64,000 bases of DNA, taken from positions 1 to 64,000 of the forward strand of contig NZ_CANLXV010000003.1 of NCBI RefSeq assembly GCF_947495205.1, written 5' to 3'. The notes beneath the pieces are model-generated. The model saw nothing but the letters and a program-made list of their open reading frames with translations. It was not told the DNA's origin and did no database searches. Shown here in pieces: positions 16,840 through 26,568 of the stretch. A program made the translations under genes and the position numbers. This DNA comes from an uncultured Polaribacter sp. (lineage in GTDB: Bacteria; Bacteroidota; Bacteroidia; Flavobacteriales; Flavobacteriaceae). The number at the start of each line of letters is the position of its first letter. Position 1 is the stretch's first letter.

Positions 16840-16875
16840 ACTAATTAAAACATACAATTTAACGATTACGTAGAA

Positions 16876-17424
16876 ATGAGTAAGAAAGAAGAAATCAAAG
16901 AAGAAGAAGTTATAAACGAACAAGAAACTCCTCAAACTGAAGAAAATCAAGAGGTTGAGGTAGAAGAAGTAAAAGAAGAACCAACTGCAGAAGAATTAGT
17001 ACAAGTAGAAAAAGATAAGTTTTTACGTTTATTTGCAGAGTTTGAAAACTATAAAAAAAGAACTTCTAGAGAAAGAGTAGAATTATTTAAAACAGCAGGA
17101 CAAGAAATTATGACATCTTTACTGCCAGTTATAGACGATTTTGAGCGCGCTTTGTCACATATAGAAGAAGACAAAGAAGCAGAAGAATTAAGAAAAGGTG
17201 TTTTATTAATTTATAATAAATTTTACAACACTTTAGAGCAAAAAGGTTTAGCCAAAGTAGAAACCAATGCTGGCGATACTTTTGATGCAGAAATACACGA
17301 AGCAATTACACAAATACCTGCACCATCAGAAGATATGAAAGGTAAAATTATAGACTGTGTAGAAAAAGGATATAAATTAGGAGACAAAATAATTCGTTAT
17401 CCAAAAGTGGTAATAGGGCAATAA
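16876..17424 (+). CDS. grpE: Nucleotide exchange factor GrpE
   Basis: Co-chaperone that swaps ADP for ATP on DnaK. An acidic Glu-rich N-terminal coil (about residues 1-50) is followed by the family core: KDKFLRLFAEFENYKKR, LLPVIDDFERAL and a C-terminal DTFDAEIHEAITQ and GDKIIRYPKVVIG wing domain. Length 182 is normal. The gene precedes dnaJ (78-bp gap of low-complexity AACTAA-rich sequence), making a heat-shock pair. dnaK is elsewhere. Confidence 0.96.
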   Translation: MSKKEEIKEEEVINEQETPQTEENQEVEVEEVKEEPTAEELVQVEKDKFLRLFAEFENYKKRTSRERVELFKTAGQEIMTSLLPVIDDFERALSHIEEDKEAEELRKGVLLIYNKFYNTLEQKGLAKVETNAGDTFDAEIHEAITQIPAPSEDMKGKIIDCVEKGYKLGDKIIRYPKVVIGQ

Positions 17425-17502
17425 ATTAGACTTTAGTAATTAGCTATTGGTTTGCAAAATTTGCATACTAACAACTAAAAACTAACCACTAAAAACTAAA
17501 TC

Positions 17503-18639
17503 ATGGCAAAACAAGATTTTTACGAAATATTAGGCATTTCTAAATCAGCTTCTCAAGCAGAAATTAAGAAAGCATACAGAAAAATGGCAATTAAATATCA
17601 TCCAGACAAAAATCCAGATGATAAAACTGCCGAAGAAAACTTTAAAAAAGCAGCGGAAGCTTATGAAGTTTTAAGTGACGATAATAAAAAAGCACGTTAT
17701 GATCAATACGGTCATGCAGCTTTTGACGGTCCACAAGGTGGCGGCGGTTTTGGCGGCGGCGGTATGAATATGGATGACATATTCAGCCAATTTGGAGATA
17801 TTTTTGGCGGCGGCGGCTTTGGTGGTGGTGGCTTTGGTGGCGGTTTTGGTGGTGGCCAAAGACAAGCTAGAGTTAAAGGAACCAATATGCGTATTCGTGT
17901 AAAACTTACCTTAGAAGAAATAGCCAAAGGAGTAGAGAAAAAGGTAAAAGTGCGTAGAAAAGTACAAGCAGATGGTGTGCGTTACAAAACCTGTACAACC
18001 TGTAATGGTTCTGGCCAACAAATGCGTGTTACCAACACTATTTTAGGTAGAATGCAAACTGCAACAACTTGTAGTACATGTTCTGGTGCAGGAGAAATAA
18101 TTAGTAGTAAACCAAATGGTGCAGATGCGCAAGGTCTAATAATTAAAGAAGAAACGGTACCTATTAATATTCCTGCTGGTGTTACAGAAGGTGTACAACT
18201 AAAAGTTGGCGGAAAAGGAAATGATGCACCCGGTAAAAATGCTATTTCAGGAGATTTATTGGTGTTAATTGAAGAAATTCAACACGAAAACTTAAAAAGA
18301 GAAGGTACAAACATACATTATGATTTGTATGTAAATTTCTCTGAAGCCGTTTTAGGAGTTAGCAAAGAAGTAGAAACTGTAACAGGAAAGGTGAAAATAA
18401 AGATTGATGCAGGTACACAATCTGGTAAAATTTTACGTTTAAAAGGAAAAGGTTTACCAAGCATAGAAAGATATGGAACAGGAGATTTCTTAATTCATAT
18501 TAACGTTTGGACGCCTCAAGAATTAACAAAAGAACAAAGACAATTTTTTGATAAAATGCAAAGTGATGACAACTTTGTACCAAGTCCTAATAAGTCTGAT
18601 AAATCATTTTTCGAAAAAGTAAAAGATATGTTTTCATAA
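17503..18639 (+). CDS. dnaJ: Chaperone DnaJ with a reduced zinc domain
   Basis: Hsp40 that delivers unfolded proteins to DnaK. J domain at residues 5-70 with HPD at 33-35; Gly/Phe-rich linker at about 78-120 (long GGFGGG runs); substrate-binding beta domains to the end. The zinc region contains only two CxxCxG motifs (Cys164/167 and Cys190/193), where classical DnaJ has four; so there can be only one Zn site. At the place of the missing motifs is KPNGADAQGLIIKEE. I recall the same loss in other Flavobacteriaceae. Pairs with grpE; the length of 378 is ordinary. Confidence 0.96.
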   Translation: MAKQDFYEILGISKSASQAEIKKAYRKMAIKYHPDKNPDDKTAEENFKKAAEAYEVLSDDNKKARYDQYGHAAFDGPQGGGGFGGGGMNMDDIFSQFGDIFGGGGFGGGGFGGGFGGGQRQARVKGTNMRIRVKLTLEEIAKGVEKKVKVRRKVQADGVRYKTCTTCNGSGQQMRVTNTILGRMQTATTCSTCSGAGEIISSKPNGADAQGLIIKEETVPINIPAGVTEGVQLKVGGKGNDAPGKNAISGDLLVLIEEIQHENLKREGTNIHYDLYVNFSEAVLGVSKEVETVTGKVKIKIDAGTQSGKILRLKGKGLPSIERYGTGDFLIHINVWTPQELTKEQRQFFDKMQSDDNFVPSPNKSDKSFFEKVKDMFS

Positions 18640-18686
18640 AAGTATGTTAAAATAATAAAATATTAACAATTATTTGTATGATTAAA

Positions 18687-18717
18687 TTTTATACTATCAA
18701 TTTTTGATATATCTTTG
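18687..18717 (+). promoter_or_regulatory. Candidate promoter of a small RNA
   Basis: A perfect -7 box, TATCTTTG (18710-18717), with TTTT 19 bp upstream in the -33 place (weak). No coding frame follows before the terminator at 18767. Confidence 0.4.
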
Positions 18718-18723
18718 TATTGT

Positions 18724-18795
18724 TATTGAGAAATCGATAACACTTTTTCTTTTTCATAGCAATTTTCCCACTCAAATTTTTGAGTGGGTTTTTTT
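18724..18795 (+). ncRNA. Possible small RNA between dnaJ and rnpB
   Basis: A good -7 box, about 70 transcribed bases without a frame, one short stem (GTTAT and ATAAC, 18722-18741) and a strong terminator make a small RNA possible. The alternative is simply the dnaJ 3' untranslated region. No family recognised. Confidence 0.35.
18767..18795 (+). terminator. Rho-independent terminator after dnaJ
   Basis: CCCACTCAA, a 4-nt loop, TTGAGTGGG and seven or more T. Ends either dnaJ read-through or the small RNA candidate; it lies 40 bp ahead of rnpB. Confidence 0.85.
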
Positions 18796-18832
18796 ATAAA
18801 AGAAATTGTAATTTTGCAAAATATATAAAATT

Positions 18833-19136
18833 AAGCAGACTTATCTTATCGTCACACTTTTGTGTGAAGGAAAGTCCGGACACCACAGAGAATCATAGCG
18901 GATAACATCCGTCCAACGTAAGTTGAGGACAAGTGCAGCAGAAAGTATGTACAGGTTAAGCTGTAGTGAAACCAGGTAAACTCTATGAGGTGCAATGCCA
19001 TGTATATTAGAACTTGAGGGCTTCTCGCTCGATTCTAAAGGGTAGGCAGATAGATTCTAAGAGTAATTTTAGAACTAGATAAATGATAAGAGCCTTAATA
19101 AGGAACAGAATTCGGCTTATTAGTCTGCTTTTTTTA
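18833..19136 (+). ncRNA. rnpB: RNase P RNA component (class A)
   Basis: Catalytic RNA that removes the 5' leader of tRNA precursors. The ends pair (AAGCAGACT at 18833 and AGTCTGCTT at 19122), the conserved GAAGGAAAGTCCGGACACC lies near 18869, CAGAAAGT near 18939, and the 3' domain has AAGGAACAGAATTCGGCTTA near 19100. The terminal helix is followed by a T-run acting as terminator. About 300 nt, as usual. No coding gene overlaps it. Confidence 0.95.
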
Positions 19137-19234
19137 TATTTTTCTCAAAAAAATAGCTATATAATTCACTTTTACTCAGTTATTTTGCGAATAGTTTTTT
19201 TTTATCTATTAATTAAGGCTTTCTATTATTTAGC

Positions 19235-19265
19235 TTTCAAAATCTAAGTAAAAATAGTAGTTTTG
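19235..19265 (+). promoter_or_regulatory. Candidate acnB promoter
   Basis: TTTC at 19235-19238, a 19-bp spacer and the perfect -7 box TAGTTTTG at 19258-19265, about 80 bp ahead of the ATG. Confidence 0.45.
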
Positions 19266-19344
19266 CTTTTATGTGTTTTTATGAATTCTTAGAAAGAAAC
19301 CTTATGAACAATACAAAAAATTAAACATAAAAAAAACTCCATTT

Positions 19345-22125
19345 ATGAGCATTTATACTGATTATCTTAAGCAAATAGAAGATAGAAAAGGTCAAGGACT
19401 TCACCCACAACCAATTGATGGTGCAGAACTAACAAGCGCACTTATTGAACAAATTAAAGATGTAGATAATGAATACAGAGAGGGTTCTCTTAACTTTTTT
19501 ATTTACAATATTTTGCCTGGTACAACAAGCGCTGCAGGTGTAAAAGCTAAGTTTTTAAAAGAAATTATACTTGGAGAAGAAACGGTAAAAGAAATTTCAC
19601 CCACTTTTGCTTTTGAGCAATTATCGCATATGAAAGGTGGGCCTTCTATAAATGTTCTGTTAGATTTAGCTTTAGGAAATGATGCTGCCATTGCAGCAGA
19701 GGCAGCTAAAGTATTAAAAACTCAGGTTTTCTTATATGAAGCAGATATGGAGCGTTTAGAAAATGCTTTAAAATCAGGAAATACTATTGCTAAAGATATC
19801 ATTGAAAGTTATGCGCAAGCAGAGTTTTTTACAAAATTACCAGAAATAGATGAAGAAATAGAAATTGTAACGTTTGTTGCAGGTATTGGAGATATTTCTA
19901 CAGATTTGTTGTCTCCAGGAGCAGATGCACATTCAAGATCAGATCGTGAATTACACGGACAATCTATGTTTGAGCATAATAAAGAAATGCAACAAGAGCT
20001 ATTGGCATTAAAAGAAAAACACCCAAATAAGCGTGTTATGTTAATTGCAGATAAAGGAACAATGGGAGTGGGTTCTTCTAGAATGTCTGGTGTAAATAAT
20101 GTTGCTTTATGGACAGGGATTCCATCTAGCCCATACGTACCATTTATTAATATAGCGCCAGTAATTGCAGGAACAAATGGTATTGCTCCAATTTTTTTAA
20201 CAACTGTTGGTGTAACAGGTGGTATTGGTATCGATTTAAAAAACTGGGTAAAACAAAAAGATGAAAATGGTAACACAGTTTTAGATGAAGATGGAGAAGC
20301 AATTTTAAAAGAAGAATATTCTGTTGCAACAGGTACTGTGCTTACCATAAATACAAAAACTAAAAAATTATATAAAGGAACTGAAGAGCTAAAAGATATT
20401 TCTACAGCATTAACGCCACCAAAAAAGGAGTTTATAAAAGCAGGAGGTTCTTACGCAGTTGTTTTTGGTAAAAAGTTACAAACTTTTGCATGTAAAGTAT
20501 TGGGTATTGATGTTCCTCAAGTTTATGCAGCTGCAAAAGAAGTATCTATAGAAGGACAAGGTTTAACTGCCGTAGAGAAGATTTTTAATAGAAATGCAGT
20601 AGGAACTACTCCAGGAAAAACATTACATGCAGGCTCTAACGTAAGAGTAGAAGTAAACATTGTAGGTTCTCAAGATACTACTGGTTTAATGACTTCTCAA
20701 GAATTAGAAAACATGGCTGCTACAGTTATTTCTCCTATTGTAGATTGTGGTTACCAATCGGGCTGTCATACCGCTTCTGTTTGGGATGATAAGTCAAAAG
20801 CAAATATACCAAGGTTAATGTCATTTATGAACGATTTTGGATTAGTTACTGCACGTGATCCAAAAGGTAAATATCATGCAATGACAGATGTAATTCATAA
20901 AGTACTAAATGATCTTGCCGTTGATGATTGGGATGTTATTATTGGTGGAGATTCTCACACAAGAATGGCAAAAGGTGTTGCTTTTGGTGCAGATTCAGGT
21001 ACAGTTGCCTTAGCTTTAGCCACTGGTGAAGCTACAATGCCTATACCAGAATCAGTAAAAGTAACCTTTAAAGGAGAAATGAAATCTTATATGGATTTCC
21101 GTGATGTAGTTCATGCAACACAACAACAAATGTTAAATCAGTTTGATGGAGAAAATGTTTTTCAAGGTAAAATTATTGAAGTACATATTGGTACATTAAC
21201 TTCAGATCAAGCATTTACATTTACAGATTGGACTGCAGAAATGAAAGCAAAGGCATCTATTTGTATTTCTGAAGATGAAACATTAATAGAATCATTAGAA
21301 ATTTCTAGAGATCGTATTCAAATTATGATTGATAAAGGAATGGATAATCCTAAGCAAGATTTAAAAGGATTAGTAGACAAAGCAAATACACGTATCATAG
21401 AAATTAAAACAGGAACTAAATCTGCTTTAAAGCCAGATGCAGATGCTAAGTATTACGCAGATGTTGTAATCGATTTAGACAAGATTGTAGAGCCAATGAT
21501 TGCAGATCCAGATGTAAATAATGAAGATGTTTCTAAGCGTTATACGCATGACAACATTCAACCATTATCGTATTATGGAGGAACCAAAAAAGTAGATTTA
21601 GGTTTTATTGGATCTTGTATGATTCATAAAGGAGACATGCAAATTTTAGCACAAATGCTAAAAAATATTGAAAAGCAACAAGGTAAAGTAGTTTTTAATG
21701 CACCTTTAGTAGTTGCACCACCAACTTACAATATTGTTGATGAGTTAAAAGCAGAAGGAGATTGGGAAGTTTTACAAAAATATTCTGGTTTTGAATTTGA
21801 TGATAGTGCACCAAAAGGTTTGGCAAGAACAAAGTATGAAAACATGCTATATTTAGAACGTCCTGGTTGTAACTTATGTATGGGTAACCAAGAAAAAGCA
21901 GAACCTGGAGATACAGTAATGGCAACTTCTACACGTTTATTTCAAGGAAGAGTTGTAAGAGATACAGGAGAGAAAAAAGGAGAATCTTTATTATCATCTA
22001 CACCTGTAGTAGTTTTATCTTCTATTTTAGGTAGAACACCAACTATGGAAGAATATGAAGCTGCTGTGGAAGGAATTGTATTAACTAAGTTTAAGCCTTC
22101 TAGCAAAAATTTAGTGGTTGCTTAA
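19345..22125 (+). CDS. acnB: Aconitate hydratase B (also 2-methylisocitrate dehydratase)
   Basis: TCA-cycle citrate-isocitrate isomerase with a [4Fe-4S] cluster; AcnB proteins often also hydrate 2-methylaconitate. The N-terminal HEAT-like domain (about residues 1-160) and swivelling domain precede the catalytic part, the AcnB order. Cluster cysteines are in IGSCMIHKGD and RPGCNLCMGNQ. At 926 residues it is longer than E. coli AcnB (865); part of the surplus lies in an insertion around WVKQKDENGNTVLDEDG (about residues 300-350). A terminator at 22146 separates it from a second aconitase gene. Confidence 0.96.
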   Translation: MSIYTDYLKQIEDRKGQGLHPQPIDGAELTSALIEQIKDVDNEYREGSLNFFIYNILPGTTSAAGVKAKFLKEIILGEETVKEISPTFAFEQLSHMKGGPSINVLLDLALGNDAAIAAEAAKVLKTQVFLYEADMERLENALKSGNTIAKDIIESYAQAEFFTKLPEIDEEIEIVTFVAGIGDISTDLLSPGADAHSRSDRELHGQSMFEHNKEMQQELLALKEKHPNKRVMLIADKGTMGVGSSRMSGVNNVALWTGIPSSPYVPFINIAPVIAGTNGIAPIFLTTVGVTGGIGIDLKNWVKQKDENGNTVLDEDGEAILKEEYSVATGTVLTINTKTKKLYKGTEELKDISTALTPPKKEFIKAGGSYAVVFGKKLQTFACKVLGIDVPQVYAAAKEVSIEGQGLTAVEKIFNRNAVGTTPGKTLHAGSNVRVEVNIVGSQDTTGLMTSQELENMAATVISPIVDCGYQSGCHTASVWDDKSKANIPRLMSFMNDFGLVTARDPKGKYHAMTDVIHKVLNDLAVDDWDVIIGGDSHTRMAKGVAFGADSGTVALALATGEATMPIPESVKVTFKGEMKSYMDFRDVVHATQQQMLNQFDGENVFQGKIIEVHIGTLTSDQAFTFTDWTAEMKAKASICISEDETLIESLEISRDRIQIMIDKGMDNPKQDLKGLVDKANTRIIEIKTGTKSALKPDADAKYYADVVIDLDKIVEPMIADPDVNNEDVSKRYTHDNIQPLSYYGGTKKVDLGFIGSCMIHKGDMQILAQMLKNIEKQQGKVVFNAPLVVAPPTYNIVDELKAEGDWEVLQKYSGFEFDDSAPKGLARTKYENMLYLERPGCNLCMGNQEKAEPGDTVMATSTRLFQGRVVRDTGEKKGESLLSSTPVVVLSSILGRTPTMEEYEAAVEGIVLTKFKPSSKNLVVA

Positions 22126-22145
22126 AACAGTAAACTTAATAAAAT

Positions 22146-22178
22146 AAAAAGCCTGAGTTAAATACTCAGGCTTTTTTT
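22146..22178 (+). terminator. Rho-independent terminator after acnB
   Basis: AAAAAGCCTGAGT, loop TAAAT or similar, ACTCAGGCTTTTTTT. It splits the two aconitase genes into separate transcripts. Confidence 0.88.
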
Positions 22179-22301
22179 ATAAATTACTTTTTTTGCATTA
22201 CTCAGTATTAGTTAAAGAATTAAAAGAGTTTATTAACATAAAAAAGTTTTTGAATCGGTAATAATTATTTAATTTAGAACCTAATCTTTAAAATAATTTA
22301 T

Positions 22302-24569
22302 ATGGCTTTTGATATTGACATGATAAAAAAAGTGTACGCAGACGTTGCCAAACGTGTTGATGCTGCACGTGAAATTACAGGTAAACCATTAACATTAGCA
22401 GAAAAAATTTTGTACGCCCATCTTTGGGAGGGCAAACCAACAAAGACTTTTGTTAGGGGTAAGGATTATGTAGATTTTGCGCCAGATAGAATAGCTTTAC
22501 AAGATGCAACTGCACAAATGGCATTATTACAATTTATGCAAGCAGGTAAAAGCAAAGTTGCGGTGCCTACAACAACACATTGTGATCATTTAATTCAAGC
22601 TAAAAATGGTGCAAGTTCAGATTTACAATCTGCCTTAAATACAAGTAACGAAGTTTTTAATTTTTTAGAATCGGTTTCTAACAAATATGGTTTAGGCTTT
22701 TGGAAACCAGGTGCAGGTATTATTCATCAAGTAGTTTTAGAAAATTATGCTTTTCCTGGAGGTATGATGATTGGTACAGATTCACATACTGTAAATGCTG
22801 GTGGTTTAGGAATGGTTGCTATTGGTGTTGGTGGTGCAGATGCTGTAGATGTTATGGCAGGAATGGCTTGGGAGTTGAAATTCCCCAAATTAATTGGAGT
22901 AAAATTAACAGGTAAACTTTCTGGTTGGACAGCTCCCAAAGATGTTATTTTAAAAGTTGCAGATATTTTAACTGTAAAAGGTGGTACAGGTGCTATTGTA
23001 GAATATTTTGGACCAGGTGCAACTTCCATGTCTTGTACAGGAAAAGGCACCATTTGTAATATGGGAGCAGAAATTGGCGCTACAACTTCTACATTTGGTT
23101 ATGATGATGCTATGGAGCGTTATTTAAGAGCTACAGATAGAAGCGATGTTGCAGATGCTGCGAATAAAGTAAAAAATTACTTAACAGGTGATGCAGAAGT
23201 ATATGCAAATCCAGAAGAATATTTTGATCAGGTTATAGAAATTAATTTATCTGAATTAAGTCCATTATTAAATGGGCCTTTTACGCCAGATTTGTCTACA
23301 AAAGCAGGTGCAGACATGACTGCAATTGCCAATAAAAACGATTGGCCTTTAAAAATAGAATGGGGTTTAATAGGTTCTTGTACAAACTCTTCTTATGAAG
23401 ATTTATCTAGAGCTGCATCAGTTGCACAACAAGCTATAGATAAAGGTCTAGGCATTAAAGCAGAATTTGGTATAAACCCAGGTTCAGAAAAAGTAAGATA
23501 TACAGCAGATAGAGATGGAATTTTAGAGATTTTTGAAAAATTAGATGCAACTATTTTTACAAATGCTTGTGGTCCTTGTATTGGGCAATGGGCAAGATAT
23601 TCAGATCCAGCAAATGCGCCAAAAAACTCTATTATACATTCTTTTAATAGAAATTTTGCAAAAAGGGCAGATGGTAATCCAAATACACACGCCTTTGTAG
23701 CATCTCCAGAAATGGTTGCTGCAGTTACTATTGCTGGTCGTTTAGATTTTAATCCTATTACAGACAAATTAATCAACAAAAACGGAGAAGAAGTTATGTT
23801 AGATGAACCAACAGGTTGGGAATTACCTCCAAAAGGTTTTGAAGTAAAAGATGATGGATATTTAGCACCAGAAGAAGATGGAAGTCACGTGGAAGTAGCC
23901 GTTAAAGAAGATTCTGAAAGATTACAATTATTAACACCTTTTACCCCTTTAGGAACGGAATTAAAAGGTTTAAAATTATTAATAAAGGCAGATGGAAAAT
24001 GTACTACAGATCATATTTCTATGGCAGGACCTTGGTTGCGTTTTAGAGGGCATTTAGATAACATTGCGAACAATACTTTAATTGGTGCAGTAAATGCATT
24101 TAACAGTAAAACCAACTTTGTTAAAAATCAATTAACGGGAGATTATGATGCCGTACCTGCCGTGCAAAGAGCGTACAAAAAAGAAGGAATTAAATCTATA
24201 GTAGTTGGAGATCATAACTATGGTGAAGGTTCTTCTAGAGAACATGCTGCAATGCAACCAAGGCATTTAGGTGTTGCTGCTGTAATTGTGAAATCTTTTG
24301 CAAGAATTCATGAAACAAATCTTAAAAAACAAGGGATGTTAGGATTAACTTTTGATAATGAAGCAGATTATGACTTAATTCAAGAAGATGACACATTTAA
24401 CTTTTTAGATTTACATGAATTTGCACCAGATAAACAACTAATTTTAGAAGTAATTCATAGAGATAACAGTAAAGATACCCTTAAACTGAATCACACGTAT
24501 AATGATGCACAAATAAAATGGTATCATGAAGGCTCTGCTTTAAATTTAATAAAAAAACAAAACGCTTAA
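22302..24569 (+). CDS. Aconitate hydratase, mitochondrial-type
   Basis: Second aconitase of a different subfamily (755 residues, as in mitochondria). Cluster cysteines: TTTHCDHL area, [16 protein letters not shown] and [10 protein letters not shown]. The fourth domain has [20 protein letters not shown] and [17 protein letters not shown]. No signal peptide. It has its own leader of about 120 bp after the acnB terminator and ends at a terminator at 24594. Bacteria often carry AcnA plus AcnB; a mitochondrial-type enzyme directly next to AcnB is less common and suggests that one works under iron or oxidative stress. That division of labour is inferred. Confidence 0.96.
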   Translation: MAFDIDMIKKVYADVAKRVDAAREITGKPLTLAEKILYAHLWEGKPTKTFVRGKDYVDFAPDRIALQDATAQMALLQFMQAGKSKVAVPTTTHCDHLIQAKNGASSDLQSALNTSNEVFNFLESVSNKYGLGFWKPGAGIIHQVVLENYAFPGGMMIGTDSHTVNAGGLGMVAIGVGGADAVDVMAGMAWELKFPKLIGVKLTGKLSGWTAPKDVILKVADILTVKGGTGAIVEYFGPGATSMSCTGKGTICNMGAEIGATTSTFGYDDAMERYLRATDRSDVADAANKVKNYLTGDAEVYANPEEYFDQVIEINLSELSPLLNGPFTPDLSTKAGADMTAIANKNDWPLKIEWGLIGSCTNSSYEDLSRAASVAQQAIDKGLGIKAEFGINPGSEKVRYTADRDGILEIFEKLDATIFTNACGPCIGQWARYSDPANAPKNSIIHSFNRNFAKRADGNPNTHAFVASPEMVAAVTIAGRLDFNPITDKLINKNGEEVMLDEPTGWELPPKGFEVKDDGYLAPEEDGSHVEVAVKEDSERLQLLTPFTPLGTELKGLKLLIKADGKCTTDHISMAGPWLRFRGHLDNIANNTLIGAVNAFNSKTNFVKNQLTGDYDAVPAVQRAYKKEGIKSIVVGDHNYGEGSSREHAAMQPRHLGVAAVIVKSFARIHETNLKKQGMLGLTFDNEADYDLIQEDDTFNFLDLHEFAPDKQLILEVIHRDNSKDTLKLNHTYNDAQIKWYHEGSALNLIKKQNA

Positions 24570-24593
24570 TTTTATTTTCAACCAAACAATATT

Positions 24594-24624
24594 AAAACTC
24601 CTGAAGAAATTCAGGAGTTTTTTT
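24594..24624 (+). terminator. Rho-independent terminator after the second aconitase
   Basis: AAAACTCCTGAA, loop GAAA, TTCAGGAGTTTTTTT, a near perfect stem with a GNRA loop. Confidence 0.88.
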
Positions 24625-24677
24625 GTAAGTAATCGTTTTTATGTTAGACTATAAAGGTATTAAATCAAAATAAAAAC

Positions 24678-25349
24678 ATGAAAAATATATGGTTCTTTGA
24701 TAATGTAAACTTATTCAAGCTGCTTTGTCCTCATAAATTTAAAGAATACCAAAAATGCCACACTTTTGATTCATACAAAAAGAGTGACTATGTTTATTTT
24801 GTAGAGGATGCAGCAAATAAAGTTTTTCTAATTCAAAAAGGAAAAGTAAAAATTGGTTATTACACAGAGGAAGGAGAGGAAGTAGTAAATGCAATACTTA
24901 CTAAGGGTGAATTATTTGGAGAGAAAGCAATTTTAGGTGAAGAAAAGAGGAATGAGTTTGCTCAATCTGTAGATAATGCTACATCTATTTGTCCTATAGG
25001 TATTGATACGATGCATAATTTAATGCGAGACAACAAAACTTTCAGTTTAAAAATATATAAATTTTTAGGATTACGTTTTAAAAAGTTAGAACGCAGATTA
25101 CAACTTATTTTATTTAAGGACACTAAAACACGTTTTTTAGAATTTACTAAAGAGTTGTGTGAAGAGTATGGTTATGATTGTGAAAAAACTGGCGATAAAA
25201 TAATCGTTCATCCTTATACTCAGAAAGATATAGCTTCTTTAATTGGTACTTCTAGATCTAACTTAAATGTACTTATGAATGAGTTAAAAGAAGAATGTAT
25301 CATCAATTTTAACAGAAAAGAATTAAGAATTTTACAAAAAATAGCCTAA
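24678..25349 (+). CDS. Crp/Fnr-family transcriptional regulator
   Basis: 223 residues. An N-terminal cyclic-nucleotide-binding-type domain (YVYFVEDAANKVFLIQKGKV, then GELFGEKAILGEEKRNEFAQ) is joined to a C-terminal winged helix (TQKDIASLIGTSRSNLNVLM). The cAMP-contact Arg-Ser pair of E. coli CRP is not evident, nor are the four Fnr cysteines in a cluster pattern (Cys residues are scattered), so the ligand is unknown. The next gene, 96 bp on, codes for a lipoprotein with RskA-like repeats, and could be a target or partner. Confidence 0.9.
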   Translation: MKNIWFFDNVNLFKLLCPHKFKEYQKCHTFDSYKKSDYVYFVEDAANKVFLIQKGKVKIGYYTEEGEEVVNAILTKGELFGEKAILGEEKRNEFAQSVDNATSICPIGIDTMHNLMRDNKTFSLKIYKFLGLRFKKLERRLQLILFKDTKTRFLEFTKELCEEYGYDCEKTGDKIIVHPYTQKDIASLIGTSRSNLNVLMNELKEECIINFNRKELRILQKIA

Positions 25350-25445
25350 GTGTTCGCTAGCTAACATTTAAAGACAATCTTAACCTTTAATTTTGTCTAC
25401 AACATTAAATTAAAATAATAACAATTAAATATAAATAGTAATAAG

Positions 25446-26345
25446 ATGAAAAAAGTATTAAATTTAGCAATGGTATTCGCTTTAACAGCATTTTTTGTAG
25501 CATGTAGCGATAATGAAGAAAATGTACCAACTACAGGTAACTTAACCGTAGATTTTACAGGTCTAGAAACTTTAGGAGCAGATTTTGTTTACGAAGGTTG
25601 GTTAATAGTAGATGGGACACCTGTAAGTACAGGAACTTTTACAAGTGTAACTTTTCCACAAACTTTTACAGTAGATATTAATGATTTAGAAGATGCAACA
25701 AATTTTGTATTGTCTATAGAACCTACAATAGATCCAGATCCTGCACCAGCAGCAACTAAAGTTTTAGCAGGAGCTTTTTCTGGAAACTCTGCAAGTGTAA
25801 ATTCAGATAATATTGTAGTAGATGCAGCTGGAGATATTAAATCGCTTGGAGCGTCTTGGGGAAAGTATATTTTAGCTACACCTACAGATATGGATGATTC
25901 TAATGAAGCTAGTGGAGTTTGGTTTTTAGATAATTCTAATGCACCACCAGCAGTTGCAGGTTTAGGTTTACCAACTTTAGCAGCAGGTTGGAAATATGAA
26001 GGTTGGGTTGTTTTAAATGGTACACCAGTAAGTACAGGTGTGTTTAGCTCGCCAGTTGGTGCAGATGAAAACGCTGCAACTTCAATTTATAAAGGAACAA
26101 GTGGTAATGGACCAGGTTATCCAGGAGAAGATTTTGTAATGGGTAGTGCTGCAGGAGTAGATTTTCCAACAGACATCAAAGGAGCAACAGTTGTAATTTC
26201 TGTAGAGCCAAGTCCAGATAATAGTCCAGCACCTTTTGCTTTAAAACCTTTAGCACACATGGTACCTGCTAGCGCAGCAAACCATACTGTTATTGATATG
26301 GGAGCAGGACCGTTAGCTGTTTTAACAGGAACAGTTAGAAGATAA
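25446..26345 (+). CDS. Lipoprotein with two RskA-C-like repeats
   Basis: Signal peptide with lipobox MKKVLNLAMVFALTAFFVAC (Cys20), then two tandem copies of a beta domain: FVYEGWLIVDGTPVSTGTF (about residues 47-65) with LSIEPTIDPDPAPAATKVLA, and WKYEGWVVLNGTPVSTGVF (about 182-200) with ISVEPSPDNSPAPFALKPLA. This pattern resembles the C-terminal periplasmic domain of RskA-type anti-sigma factors, but no transmembrane helix or N-terminal sigma-binding domain exists, so it is a free lipoprotein. The function is unknown. The second repeat carries an inserted segment (about 201-225). Ends at a terminator at 26400. Confidence 0.75.
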   Translation: MKKVLNLAMVFALTAFFVACSDNEENVPTTGNLTVDFTGLETLGADFVYEGWLIVDGTPVSTGTFTSVTFPQTFTVDINDLEDATNFVLSIEPTIDPDPAPAATKVLAGAFSGNSASVNSDNIVVDAAGDIKSLGASWGKYILATPTDMDDSNEASGVWFLDNSNAPPAVAGLGLPTLAAGWKYEGWVVLNGTPVSTGVFSSPVGADENAATSIYKGTSGNGPGYPGEDFVMGSAAGVDFPTDIKGATVVISVEPSPDNSPAPFALKPLAHMVPASAANHTVIDMGAGPLAVLTGTVRR

Positions 26346-26399
26346 TAATTTCAATTAGAAAAGATTTTAATTAAAAGAATTAATTAAGATTTCGAGATC

Positions 26400-26433
26400 A
26401 AAAAGTGCAAATATTTAATATTTGCACTTTTTT
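26400..26433 (+). terminator. Rho-independent terminator
   Basis: AAAAAGTGCAAATATT, AATATTTGCACTTTTT, a long stem with two-base centre after the RskA-like lipoprotein gene; also could serve the opposing gene at 26569. Confidence 0.85.
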
Positions 26434-26568
26434 GTTTTTATAAACATTCGTATGATATGTATTGAAAATTATAACTGTTAAAAAGGAGTAAATTATCTTT
26501 ATAGCCTTTTTTTAGATTGATTTACGCGAACATAAAACTAGCTTATAAAATAGAAACAAGCCTTTATT

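Noticed and set aside
19809..20348. 179-residue antisense frame inside acnB
   Set aside because: It lies wholly within a conserved coding gene on the other strand and has low-complexity Ile/Pro/Ser composition; a shadow frame.
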